Origin: Syntrophaceae bacterium UBA2210
GTDB lineage: Bacteria > Desulfobacterota > Syntrophia > Syntrophales > UBA2210
DNA: 64,000 bases
Reading direction: 5' to 3'
NCBI GenBank assembly: GCA_002327865.1
Contig: DCUQ01000050.1
Span: 1-64,000 of the forward strand
Under the pieces are notes generated by a model. The model made no database searches. It was not told where the DNA came from and saw only the letters and a list, made by a program, of their open reading frames with translations. Each line of letters begins with the position of its first letter. The stretch's first letter is position 1. Positions 17,528-25,962 of this stretch are shown here, piece after piece. A program made the translations under genes and the position numbers.

Positions 17528-19915
17528 GTGAAAATATCGCTGAAAGAAAGGATCAGTAACAGGGTTATCATACTTGATGGCGCTACTGGTACACAACTGC
17601 AGAAGAGGGGGATGCCGGCGGGTGTATGTCCTGAGCTCTGGTGTCTCGATAATCCCGGCATAATCAGCGACGTGCATGCCGGCTATCGTGATGCGGGCTG
17701 TGATATCGTGTACACGTCTACCTTCGGGGCGAACCGTATTAAAATGAGTCAGTACGGCTCGTACGACATAGTTAAAATCAACAGGGAGCTGGCACTGCTG
17801 GCACGGCGGGCTGTGGGAACAGACGTTCTGCTTGCGGGCGATATATGCTCCACGGGGCGGTTTGTCCGGCCTTTCGGAGATCTGGATTTCGAAGAAGCGA
17901 TCGATGTCTATAAAGAGCAGGTAAAAGGGCTTCTGGATGGCGGAGTCGATCTTTTTGTCATAGAAACGATGATGGATATCCAGGAGACTAGGGCGGCGCT
18001 TATCGCCGTAAAAGAAACAACCGATAAATTTACCATAGTAACGATGACATATGAAGAAAACGGCAGAACACTCAACGGCTCGGATCCTTTGACCGCCCTG
18101 GTGACACTGCAGAGCCTGGGAGCGGATGCCGTGGGTTGCAATTGCTCCACCGGTCCGGAGGAGATGATCGGGTTGATAGAGGCTATGAAGCCCTGGGCCA
18201 CGGTTCCGTTGGTGGCAAAACCGAACGCGGGTATGCCGGAATTTGTCGACGGTGAAACGCTGTTCAGCATGGATGCGGACAGGTTTGCCTCATTGGGAGT
18301 GGAGCTTGTTTCGAAAGGTGTCAATATTATCGGCGGATGTTGCGGTACAACCCCGGAGCATATACGTATGCTGAGAGAGGCGGTTGCCGGCAGAGAGCCT
18401 GTCTTGCCTCTGAGGAGTTCGATCGCAGCGCTGAGTGCCGCGCGATCAAATCTTATTCTCGAAGGTGACAGGCCCATTTCGATCGTGGGGGAGCGGATAA
18501 ATCCGACGGGAAAGAAAGCGCTCCAGCAGGAACTTCTTGAAGGCAAAATGTCTCTTGTCCGTACCATGGCAAAGGAACAGGAAAAGATGGGGGCATCGCT
18601 TCTGGATGTCAATGTGGGCATGCCCGGTATCGATGAAAAGGAAACGATGTTGAGTGTAATCGAGAATCTTTCCATTATCTCTGATCTGCCTCTGGTCATC
18701 GATTCTTCGGACAGCGACGTGATAGAGGCGGCACTCAGGTTATACCCCGGTCGAGCACTCATAAATTCCATCTCGGGGGAGAAGGCGAAACTGGAAAAGC
18801 TGTTACCCGTGGCGGCTAAGTATGGGGCCATGTTCATACTGCTTCCTCTGACCGAAGGTGATATCCCTGAAACGGCGGAAAAAAGGAAAAAGATTATCGA
18901 GTATGTGTTCGAAAAAGCCGCGACGCTGGGTTTCACGAAAGCCGATATAGTTGTCGATGGTCTTGTTATGGCCGCGTCTTCGGACTTTAAAGCGCCTTTG
19001 GAAACCTTGAAGACTATCGAATGGGGGAGTAATCTATTCAAGGTCAATACGGTCCTGGGTCTTTCCAATGTCTCTTTCGGGATGCCGGAACGCAAGTGGC
19101 TTAATGCGTCTTTTCTTGCCATGGCGATATCGAAAGGGTTGACAATGGCGATCGCGAATCCCGGGGTAGAAGAGGTAATGAAAGCCAAAATGGCGGGAGA
19201 CGTGCTCGTGGGCCGGGATCGGGATGCTGCGGGGTATATAGGCTATTTTTCCGGATTATCTTCGAGGACCGGCGAGACTTCCTGCAAGGTACCCGAAGAC
19301 AAAGTATCCCGGGCCATTCTTGAGGGAAATCGGGATGATATAGAGCAGCGGATTTCCGACGCGATTAACTCGGGGATGGACGCGCAGAAACTCGTGGACG
19401 AAATCATGATTCCAGCGATTACGGAAGTCGGCGAGCTGTTTGACAGGAGAGAATATTTCCTTCCCCAGTTGATAGCAAGTGCCGAAACTATGAAAAAGGG
19501 CATTGCCTTCCTTGAGCCGCGTCTCGGAGATACCAGGCAAAAGCAAAAACTAAAGGGGCGTGTTATTATCGCGACCGTCAAGGGGGATGTTCACGATATA
19601 GGAAAGAACATAGTGGTTCTGATGCTGAGGAATCATGGATTTGAGGTTATTGATCTCGGCAAGGATGTGCCTGCGGATATTATTGTGCGTGAGGCTGCGA
19701 GACATAAGTCCTCAGTTGTCGGATTATCCGCCTTGATGACTACAACCATGTCAGGGATGAAAGAGGTGATAGCTCTCGCGGAGCAGGAATCTCTCGGCTG
19801 TGCATTCATGGTGGGTGGAGCGGTAGTAACCAGGGCCTATGCCGAATCGATCGGTGCTCATTATGCCAGGGATGGGGTCGAAGCGGTCAAGATCGTTGAG
19901 AAATTAACCCGGTGA
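17528..19915 (+). CDS. metH: Cobalamin-dependent methionine synthase (without activation domain)
   Basis: Transfers methyl from methyl-tetrahydrofolate through cobalamin to homocysteine. 795 residues in order: homocysteine/Zn domain (about 1-290; start LDGATGTQLQKRG, Zn cysteines in GCNCSTGP and IIGGCCGTTPEHI), pterin domain (about 320-560; GERINPTGKKALQQELLEGK), cobalamin cap helices (about 590-670), and B12 Rossmann domain with axial His689 in KGDVHDIGKNIV. It stops after the B12 domain; the usual C-terminal activation domain is the gene before it. Start GTG 17528 follows AAGGAG. The compact type without the activation domain is usual in anaerobes. Confidence 0.94.
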   Translation: MKISLKERISNRVIILDGATGTQLQKRGMPAGVCPELWCLDNPGIISDVHAGYRDAGCDIVYTSTFGANRIKMSQYGSYDIVKINRELALLARRAVGTDVLLAGDICSTGRFVRPFGDLDFEEAIDVYKEQVKGLLDGGVDLFVIETMMDIQETRAALIAVKETTDKFTIVTMTYEENGRTLNGSDPLTALVTLQSLGADAVGCNCSTGPEEMIGLIEAMKPWATVPLVAKPNAGMPEFVDGETLFSMDADRFASLGVELVSKGVNIIGGCCGTTPEHIRMLREAVAGREPVLPLRSSIAALSAARSNLILEGDRPISIVGERINPTGKKALQQELLEGKMSLVRTMAKEQEKMGASLLDVNVGMPGIDEKETMLSVIENLSIISDLPLVIDSSDSDVIEAALRLYPGRALINSISGEKAKLEKLLPVAAKYGAMFILLPLTEGDIPETAEKRKKIIEYVFEKAATLGFTKADIVVDGLVMAASSDFKAPLETLKTIEWGSNLFKVNTVLGLSNVSFGMPERKWLNASFLAMAISKGLTMAIANPGVEEVMKAKMAGDVLVGRDRDAAGYIGYFSGLSSRTGETSCKVPEDKVSRAILEGNRDDIEQRISDAINSGMDAQKLVDEIMIPAITEVGELFDRREYFLPQLIASAETMKKGIAFLEPRLGDTRQKQKLKGRVIIATVKGDVHDIGKNIVVLMLRNHGFEVIDLGKDVPADIIVREAARHKSSVVGLSALMTTTMSGMKEVIALAEQESLGCAFMVGGAVVTRAYAESIGAHYARDGVEAVKIVEKLTR

Positions 19916-20183
19916 CTGAACTGTTGCCGAATCTGATTCTCATTCTTTCCACGTTTTTTAGTGGGGGTGAGCCAGATAGCCTTAAGATATTGAAAGGTAA
20001 TACAACCAGTCGGGGTATTGAAACCGGCGATCTATTCATGAAAGGTGTGCATGGAAGGATAAGAAAACGGTTTTTCAAAACTCGGTATTAAGGAATGAGT
20101 ATAAAATATTATCTGTCGTCTTGACGCTATTTATAACCGGTCGATATTGCAGGTTCTGAATCGTATGTAATAGATAAACAGTT

Positions 20184-20462
20184 TTATTTGTTTTTTCCGG
20201 TGCTCTTTATGCCCATTTTTCTTTTGTAATAATTAGTGACGAATATTCTATTAGCGGCTACGAAGGCGATAATGAAGACAGCCAGCCACGCGTAAACGAT
20301 TAATCCGCGAAACCTGTTGGTTGCGAAGACGCTGGATATCACCTGCAACCCTCCCAGCCCGACAATCAGACTGATCACCAGGATCGGCAGGCTTCTGGTC
20401 AGGAAAAGTTTTCCCTTCAGCTTGGAGACTTTTGAAAGTTTATAGTCTTTACTCTTCGACAT
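20184..20462 (-). CDS. Small two-TM membrane protein of unknown function
   Basis: 92 residues: a basic N-terminus (SKSKDYKLSKVSKLKGK), a first TM segment (LPILVISLIVGLGGLQVISS), a second (IVYAWLAVFIIAFVAANRIF) and a basic tail (KRKMGIKSTGKNK). I do not recognise the family. It lies 142 nt downstream of the DUF3360-like permease on the same strand, but two strong hairpins separate them, so it may be only weakly co-transcribed. It could be an accessory subunit of that permease. Confidence 0.6.
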   Translation of the reverse strand: MSKSKDYKLSKVSKLKGKLFLTRSLPILVISLIVGLGGLQVISSVFATNRFRGLIVYAWLAVFIIAFVAANRIFVTNYYKRKMGIKSTGKNK

Positions 20463-20493
20463 AACGCCGTTTTTCTAACTGCCGGATAAAATA

Positions 20494-20538
20494 ATCGCAC
20501 TTGCCGGATTAATGCGTGTTCCGTCCGACAAGTGCGAT
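20494..20538. other. 10-bp inverted repeat between permease and small TM gene
   Basis: ATCGCACTTG (20494-20503) and CAAGTGCGAT (20529-20538) are exact complements around 25 nt. It lies just upstream of the 92-residue gene on the minus strand and could be an operator or an RNA hairpin. Confidence 0.45.
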
Positions 20539-20553
20539 AGTTTGCGTTTGCCG

Positions 20554-20587
20554 TGTCAGGCGGGATTAGGAATAATCCCGCCTGACA
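20554..20587 (-). terminator. Strong hairpin downstream of DUF3360-like gene
   Basis: Fifteen perfectly paired bases (TGTCAGGCGGGATTA, 20554-20568, with 20573-20587) and a GGAA tetraloop, 18 nt after the stop of the minus-strand permease. There is no long T-run, but the stability argues for a terminator or 3' stabiliser. Confidence 0.65.
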
Positions 20588-20604
20588 GGAAAACCGGTTG
20601 ATTA

Positions 20605-22032
20605 TTAGGATTCAGTTTCAGCAGCCTTTTTCCCCTTTTCAAGAATGTGAGGAGAATCGTCTTCCGGGGCTAAAATAGCCCAGAGGACCACACCCGTTAT
20701 CAATCCCAGTGTGGGTCCTGACAGGATCGGGCTGATGTGCACGAAGTTCCCAGCTATGATACAGCCGGCCATCGTACCTGCGATACCGCGCTGGACATTG
20801 TTGGTGCACATGTCATAGGCGATGTAAACGCAGAGATAACCCTGGAGAGCGAGCGTGATACCGAAGCCGATGATCTTGGCCGGCAGCAGGATAAGCACGA
20901 TCGGGGAGCAGAACAGAACCAGGGCACCCAGGTTGAAAGAGTTTGCCGCCGACCAGTAAGAATCGAGTTCCTTCCTGTCCGAATGCATGGCCCTGTTGGC
21001 CACAACGGCCGAAGCGCCTGCCCATATGGGACCGGAGAGCACTATGTACGGCATGGTGAATATTTCGAGAATGTTTCTCCATGCGGTGATCAGATGGTTT
21101 CTGGTCGGGTCATAGAGAACGAACTCATCGGGCTGGTAATCATTGACCTCTTTGGTAAGAGCCTGCAGCACGAGCATATCGCCGAATGCAAGAATGTAGG
21201 CGACGAGCGCCATCGAGAATCCGGCAATCCACGCTTCGGCTCCCGGCCAGCCGATACCGAACGGTGTAAGTGTGCTGATCATTTCACCGATGGGAGCTGA
21301 AATGAAAAACTTCTCGGACAACTGAGCCATTGTCGGGACTGTTACCTCACCCGCTATCACACCGACCACGTAACCGACCACATAACCCGGAACGATTCCC
21401 CATCCGGCCATCCACTTGAACCAGTTGTGTTTCTTTCTGTATATCAAGGCCTTGGTGGAGAACAGAATAAAGAAACTGGCCAGCAGTGCTATGGTGAAAG
21501 AAATTGGATATTGGGAGAAGAAAGGTTGTTTCGGGTGAAATATTCTCTCAAGAGATGCCATACCCGCGGCAAGCAGAATGCCTGACCGAAGTGATATCGG
21601 AAAGTGTTGAATGACCCATTTTGCCAGCCCGGTGACACCGAGAACGACAAAAAATGCCGCAACCAGCGTCTGGAAGGCTATCAAGGCAAGCACCCTATCA
21701 ACACCCGGTGCATAGGCACTCAGATATGTTATGTACAGAGGAATACCGGCCGTAATCCATCCGGCGATACCCGGATCGCCGAAGCTGGTATGCCATAGAT
21801 AATACGCACCGTTTACCGCTACCATGAACAGTGCGACATTTTCGGGTATGCCCAGTACCTGCTGCATGACCACCAGCGCGCCGAAGTGTGTACACGAGAG
21901 GATCGCGCCCTGTGCCATCGACTGAACATCAAGACCATAATGTATGAATGGAAGCCTAAATTTAAGTATGCCGCCGCAATAAGGTTGTTCGCCACCGTAT
22001 TCGCGTGCTTTACCTATGTATAATATCGACAT
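20605..22032 (-). CDS. DUF3360-like multi-pass membrane permease
   Basis: 475 residues with about 12 hydrophobic segments and a cytoplasmic acidic tail (EDDSPHILEKGKKAAETES). It resembles the DUF3360 family, which is distantly like NCS2/SulP transporters: GLDVQSMAQGAILSCTHFGA near the N-terminus, VVLGVTGLAKWVIQHFPISL and LAFGDMLVLQALTKEVNDY in the middle. The substrate is not known. It starts at ATG 22032 with AAAGGAGAG 7 nt upstream. Hairpins follow the gene. The 5' region is long and AT-rich, suggesting its own regulated promoter. Confidence 0.7.
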   Translation of the reverse strand: MSILYIGKAREYGGEQPYCGGILKFRLPFIHYGLDVQSMAQGAILSCTHFGALVVMQQVLGIPENVALFMVAVNGAYYLWHTSFGDPGIAGWITAGIPLYITYLSAYAPGVDRVLALIAFQTLVAAFFVVLGVTGLAKWVIQHFPISLRSGILLAAGMASLERIFHPKQPFFSQYPISFTIALLASFFILFSTKALIYRKKHNWFKWMAGWGIVPGYVVGYVVGVIAGEVTVPTMAQLSEKFFISAPIGEMISTLTPFGIGWPGAEAWIAGFSMALVAYILAFGDMLVLQALTKEVNDYQPDEFVLYDPTRNHLITAWRNILEIFTMPYIVLSGPIWAGASAVVANRAMHSDRKELDSYWSAANSFNLGALVLFCSPIVLILLPAKIIGFGITLALQGYLCVYIAYDMCTNNVQRGIAGTMAGCIIAGNFVHISPILSGPTLGLITGVVLWAILAPEDDSPHILEKGKKAAETES

Positions 22033-22630
22033 TTAATCTCTCCTTTCTGCCTATAATTGATAACTTACAGGAATTTCTTTTATCTATTAAGCTCCCCCAA
22101 AGCTACTCGTAAAAACTATCCCTAAAGCTATCCCCCCTTTCTTGCTCTCAATTATAAATATCAGAAATTCCCCCCACTTAACTGAACTCTTGTAAAATCA
22201 AACCTCCCTCCCCTATAAATTTTATTAATGAATATTCCAAACAGGTGTTTATGTCAAGCCAATATTTTTCTATTTTTTAATAATGTCCAGCACCATCAAA
22301 AAGATAAAAATGATCATATAAAAAGTCTTGCTTTTACGGCATGCTTTTGGATAATAAAAAACAATATTAATTGTCATATTGACGTTTTTCCCAAAGCCGG
22401 GTTGAATAAATGTTGTATCGACCACCGGAAGAAATCTTGTATTTTCAGTATGGCATAGTGTAAAAGCGAACTGTTCAAATCGAATTGGCAGATTGTTCAG
22501 GTGTTCCCAGACTTTTCCGGTATCGTCCGTTTGATAAAAATCGGGGCCAGATGACAGATCGAAAGTCTTTGAAGGTCTGAATTTTCAAAGATATTTAACT
22601 TGAATTTATAATGCGGGAGGTTGTTGGTTT
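22033..22630. other. AT-rich divergent promoter region
   Basis: About 600 bases between the minus-strand permease and plus-strand gcvH. Long A/T runs and stops in all frames are seen; a 76-codon ORF at 22228-22458 has no ribosome site. I see no riboswitch I can name, including no glycine riboswitch before gcvH. Confidence 0.4.
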
Positions 22631-23026
22631 ATGTCGTTTCCAGATGATTTGCTTTACAGCCGCGAACATACGTGGGTAAGGATGGACGGGGATATCGCGA
22701 CGGTGGGGATAACGGATTATGCGCAGGATAAACTGGATGAGATACTGTCGGTGGAGCTTTTCCCGGTGGACTCCTCGGTTGAGCAGGGAGAGCCTTTTGG
22801 CGTCATAGAATCCTTGAAAGTTACAATTGAACTTATTTCGCCTGTCGGTGGAGAAATTATAAGTGTTAATGAAGATCTCGCTGATGACGTGGGTATTCTA
22901 AACAGTGATTCGTATGATACGGGGTGGATGATTGCCGTTGAAGTAAGAGACTTGGGAGAGCTGGACAATCTGCTGGATGCGGATACCTATAAGGATTACG
23001 TTGAAGAGTATGAGGAGGTTGTCTGA
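22631..23026 (+). CDS. gcvH: Glycine cleavage system H protein
   Basis: 131-residue lipoyl carrier. The HTW motif (SREHTWVRMDGDIATVGIT) and the lipoyl hairpin are present, with the lipoyl lysine K63 in GVIESLKVTIELISPVGGEI. The context around the lysine (ESLKVTIEL) departs from the usual ESVKAVSDLY. The C-terminus is very acidic (DYVEEYEEVV). GGGAGG lies 8 nt before ATG 22631. No gcvT, gcvP or lpd lies nearby; the neighbour is a lipoate/octanoate transferase. It may therefore serve as a lipoyl-assembly carrier as well as, or instead of, glycine cleavage. Confidence 0.9.
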   Translation: MSFPDDLLYSREHTWVRMDGDIATVGITDYAQDKLDEILSVELFPVDSSVEQGEPFGVIESLKVTIELISPVGGEIISVNEDLADDVGILNSDSYDTGWMIAVEVRDLGELDNLLDADTYKDYVEEYEEVV

Positions 23027-23032
23027 CGTCAG

Positions 23033-23851
23033 GTGGAGAGGTGGAGATTTATCCCGTTCGGGTATTTTGATTCTTTTGAAAACATGGCCACAGATGAGGC
23101 TATATTAAGAGCATGCAGGCACGAAGGAATGCCCCCGACCCTTCGTTTATACGGATGGAAGAAGCCTGCCGTATCACTGGGATATTTTCAAGATATCGAT
23201 GATGAGATACATTATGAATATTGCCTCGAAAACGGTATCGATATCGTCCGGCGCCCTACGGGGGGGCGGGCCGTTCTTCATGGAGACGATCTAACCTATT
23301 CTCTCGTAGCCGAAGAAAACAACAGGCACTTTTCTTCCGATATAATCAAGACGTACAGTACAATCAGCAAGTGCATAATAAGGGGACTTGAGCGATCGGG
23401 AGTTCATGCGGAAATGGTTGAAGAAGGGCGCGCATTGAACGGATCAGTGGGGAGTTTCTGTTTTGCTGCTTCGTATAAGAACGAGCTGCTCGCTGACGGG
23501 AAAAAAATATGCGGGAGCGCACAGGTAAGAGCGAAAGGCATGTTTCTGCAGCATGGATCAATCCTGATGGATTTTGACCCGTTGGCGGTTTGCGCGGCTA
23601 TCATAACGAAGACCGCAAACCCTGCAGCACTTGAAACATGCGTTACTTCAATCCGCGGAACTCTTGGATATACAGTAGAAATGACGGATCTGTGCCGTAA
23701 TATAAAGGCGGGATTCGAAGATGTCCTGGGTATACGTCTGATAGGGGGAGAATTGTCCCCTGAAGAGAAAGCGCTCAGAGACGATTTCCTTAGAAACAAA
23801 TACGGAAATACCCTGTGTAACATGGGGCGAGGAGTAAAAGTTGAACATTGA
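23033..23851 (+). CDS. Lipoate-protein ligase / octanoyltransferase (LplA/LipM family)
   Basis: 272 residues of the biotin/lipoyl transferase fold. The binding signature RRPTGGRAVLHGDDLTYSLV is complete, followed by SFCFAASYKNELLADGKKIC and GSAQVRAKGMFLQHGSIL, where the invariant Lys (DGKKI) binds the acyl group. A Cys in GSFCF matches the position used by LipM-type octanoyltransferases, so transfer from octanoyl-ACP to the adjacent GcvH is plausible; ATP-dependent lipoate ligation is the alternative. Start GTG 23033 with GGAGG overlapping the end of gcvH. Its end overlaps hisC by 11 nt. Confidence 0.82.
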   Translation: MERWRFIPFGYFDSFENMATDEAILRACRHEGMPPTLRLYGWKKPAVSLGYFQDIDDEIHYEYCLENGIDIVRRPTGGRAVLHGDDLTYSLVAEENNRHFSSDIIKTYSTISKCIIRGLERSGVHAEMVEEGRALNGSVGSFCFAASYKNELLADGKKICGSAQVRAKGMFLQHGSILMDFDPLAVCAAIITKTANPAALETCVTSIRGTLGYTVEMTDLCRNIKAGFEDVLGIRLIGGELSPEEKALRDDFLRNKYGNTLCNMGRGVKVEH

Positions 23852-24911
23852 AAATATTATAAAAAACGCTGTGCTTTCACAGGAAGCCTACCCTGTCGAG
23901 GAGACATCCTGCAGGATTAAGCTCGATGCTAATGAAAATCCCTATCCACTGCCTCAATTCTTGAGGCACATGATATCCGAGCGCCTGAAAGATGTATCCC
24001 TCAACCGCTATCCTGACCCTGGTTCCCCCGGCCTGCGGAGAGATTTCGCGCGGTACTACGGAGTGAGCGAGGACATGATTCTTATAGGAAACGGCTCGGA
24101 CGAACTCATCAATATATTGCTTACGGCCGTTAATCCCTCTTTGTCGGGGAGTGTCATGTTTCCGATCCCTACCTTTGCCATGTATGGAATTGTCGCCTTG
24201 AACTCGGGGCACAATACCATTGAAGTGCCTCTCAATGGCCGGTTCGGGCTTGATACTGACGCGATGCTCGATGCGATAGCCGATAAGAAACCTGCCATAA
24301 TCTTCCTCAGCTATCCCAATAATCCTACGGGCAGGTGTTTTGACAGGGGCGATATTGAGAGAATACTGGAAGCGTCGAGCAGCCTTGTGGTCCTCGATGA
24401 AGCCTACTGTAACTTTTCAGGAAAAACATTTTTGCCCGATATCGACCGGTGGGATAATCTCGTTATATTGCGGACACTCTCCAAAGTGGGACTGGCGGCA
24501 CTGAGACTGGGTATTCTTATCGGGCACCCGGTACTGGTGCATCAACTCAATAAGATAAGGCTGCCATATAATGTGAATATCTTCTCCCAGGTGGTAGGGA
24601 GTTTGTTTGTTGAATACAGCGGGGATTTTCTGGCGTTGGCGGACCGGGTTGTTTCAGGAAGAAAATGGCTTTTTGACGAGTTGATGGCTATCGAAGGAAT
24701 TACTCCATATCCTTCAGACGCCAATTTTATCCTTTTTAGTTGTTTTATGGGAAAAGATGATGTATATGCGCGGTTAATCGATAAAGGTGTGCTGGTAAAG
24801 AATTTTGCGTCTACCGGTATCCTCGGGAACTGTATGAGAGTAACAGTGGGGACGGAAGAGGAGAACAGAGAATTTATAGAATCTCTGAAAAGTGTTATAC
24901 GGGGAGAGTGA
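23841..24911 (+). CDS. hisC: Histidinol-phosphate aminotransferase
   Basis: 356-residue fold-type I PLP enzyme converting imidazole-acetol phosphate to histidinol phosphate. Typical blocks: LDANENPYPLPQFL, LNRYPDPGSPGLRRDFARYY, IGNGSDELI, LSYPNNPTGRCF, VLDEAYCNFSG and the PLP lysine in LRTLSKVGLAALRLG. The start is TTG 23841 with GGAG 8 nt upstream, overlapping the previous gene; no better ATG exists. Related transaminases for aromatic amino acids share these motifs, so dual use in phenylalanine or tyrosine synthesis is possible, since the aro operon here has pheA but no transaminase. Confidence 0.88.
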   Translation: MNIENIIKNAVLSQEAYPVEETSCRIKLDANENPYPLPQFLRHMISERLKDVSLNRYPDPGSPGLRRDFARYYGVSEDMILIGNGSDELINILLTAVNPSLSGSVMFPIPTFAMYGIVALNSGHNTIEVPLNGRFGLDTDAMLDAIADKKPAIIFLSYPNNPTGRCFDRGDIERILEASSSLVVLDEAYCNFSGKTFLPDIDRWDNLVILRTLSKVGLAALRLGILIGHPVLVHQLNKIRLPYNVNIFSQVVGSLFVEYSGDFLALADRVVSGRKWLFDELMAIEGITPYPSDANFILFSCFMGKDDVYARLIDKGVLVKNFASTGILGNCMRVTVGTEEENREFIESLKSVIRGE

Positions 24912-24930
24912 TAATAACATATAGGTAAAA

Positions 24931-24981
24931 CAAGGGGTGAAAAGCGACTTTACTGAACGGAAAGTCGTTTTGCCCCTTTTG
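24931..24981 (+). terminator. Intrinsic terminator after hisC
   Basis: CAAGGGGTGAAAAGCGACTTT (24931-24951) pairs with AAAGTCGTTTTGCCCCTTTTG (24961-24981) over a 9-nt loop; the stem ends in TTTTGTTGTTTTT. It isolates rpsU from the gcvH-hisC operon. Confidence 0.85.
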
Positions 24982-25003
24982 TTGTTTTTAATGTTCTGCA
25001 GAG

Positions 25004-25013
25004 AGGAGGTGAT
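25004..25013 (+). promoter_or_regulatory. Near-perfect Shine-Dalgarno deciding the TTG start of rpsU
   Basis: AGGAGGTGAT is complementary to the 16S 3' end and sits 5 nt before TTG 25019. It settles the unusual start codon; the strong site may compensate for weak TTG initiation. Confidence 0.8.
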
Positions 25014-25018
25014 AGCTT

Positions 25019-25219
25019 TTGGAAGTAAGAGTAATCGATAACGATGTCGAAAGAGCCTTGAAAATACTGAAAAATAAGCTTTCAAAGAACGGTTTTTTCA
25101 AAGAGCTGAAATTACGCCGGGCTTACGAGAAACCTTCTGTGAAGAAAAAAAGGAAAGCTTTGGAAGCGCGTAGAAGAATGGCCAAAGTTGCAAGAAGGCG
25201 AAAATGGTCGCCCAAATAG
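25019..25219 (+). CDS. rpsU: 30S ribosomal protein S21
   Basis: 66 residues, highly basic, with the S21 pattern VRVIDNDVERALKILKNKLS and a repeated Arg/Lys tail (KKKRKALEARRRMAKVARRR). S21 sits near the anti-Shine-Dalgarno of 16S rRNA and helps initiation. The start is TTG with a near-perfect Shine-Dalgarno. It is monocistronic between a terminator and the LOG gene; it is not with dnaG/rpoD as in many proteobacteria. Confidence 0.93.
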   Translation: MEVRVIDNDVERALKILKNKLSKNGFFKELKLRRAYEKPSVKKKRKALEARRRMAKVARRRKWSPK

Positions 25220-25307
25220 ATTGTTTTCGATTGGCGGGTTGTGCGGGGAATGACATTGTACGAATGTTTTTCCCCCCGACCGGCAGATAATATCCCCCGG
25301 AGGAGTT

Positions 25308-25961
25308 ATGGAAGAGAAACAGTATATTGTTGATGCTTTGTCTGTCGATGAATCGTGGCGTGTCTTCCGTATCATGGCTGAATTCGTGGAGTCAATTGAA
25401 GAACTCTCGAAAATAGGGCATGCCGTGAGTATCTTCGGATCGGCCAGGGTACTTCCGGGAGATGAGTATTATGAAAAGGCCCGGGAACTTGCACGGAGCC
25501 TCGGCAAAGAGGGATTCAGTGTAATCACGGGTGGGGGCCCGGGTATCATGGAAGCCGCCAACCTGGGTGCCAGTGAAGCCGGTGCCAGTTCAATCGGCAT
25601 GAACATTCAGCTTCCTTTCGAACAGAAGCCGAATACCTACGCCAATGTAAGTATTGCTTACAAATATTTTTTCATTCGAAAGGTGATGTTTGTCAAGTAT
25701 GCGATGGCGTATATAATTTTCCCCGGAGGGTTCGGCACAATGGATGAACTCTTCGAGGCTCTTACCCTTATTCAGACTAAGAGGATAAGGAGTTTTCCCG
25801 TGTTCCTTATGGGAAGCGAGTACTGGAAGGGACTTATTGACTGGATAAGAGAAACCATGTTGCCGGAGGGGAAAATATCCGAAGAGGATATCGATCTTAT
25901 ACAGATAATCGATGAGCCCGATCAGGTAGTAAAGCATATAAAAAAGTTTATAATCCTCTGA
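25308..25961 (+). CDS. LOG-family phosphoribohydrolase-like protein
   Basis: 217 residues with the Rossmann-like LOG fold often misnamed lysine decarboxylase. Signatures: VSIFGSARVLPGDEYYEKAR, GGGPGIMEAANLGASEAG and PGGFGTMDELFEALTLIQT, which form the nucleotide 5'-monophosphate site. Members cleave AMP or cytokinin nucleotides to base plus ribose 5-phosphate. GGAGGAG lies 5 nt before ATG 25308. One base separates its stop from holA, so the two are co-transcribed, a grouping with no obvious functional link. Confidence 0.88.
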   Translation: MEEKQYIVDALSVDESWRVFRIMAEFVESIEELSKIGHAVSIFGSARVLPGDEYYEKARELARSLGKEGFSVITGGGPGIMEAANLGASEAGASSIGMNIQLPFEQKPNTYANVSIAYKYFFIRKVMFVKYAMAYIIFPGGFGTMDELFEALTLIQTKRIRSFPVFLMGSEYWKGLIDWIRETMLPEGKISEEDIDLIQIIDEPDQVVKHIKKFIIL

Positions 25962-25962
25962 A

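Noticed and set aside
17908..19188. 426-codon open frame antisense to metH
   Set aside because: It is an antisense shadow of a strongly conserved gene; its translation is Ser/Pro/Ile-rich without any family resemblance or ribosome site.
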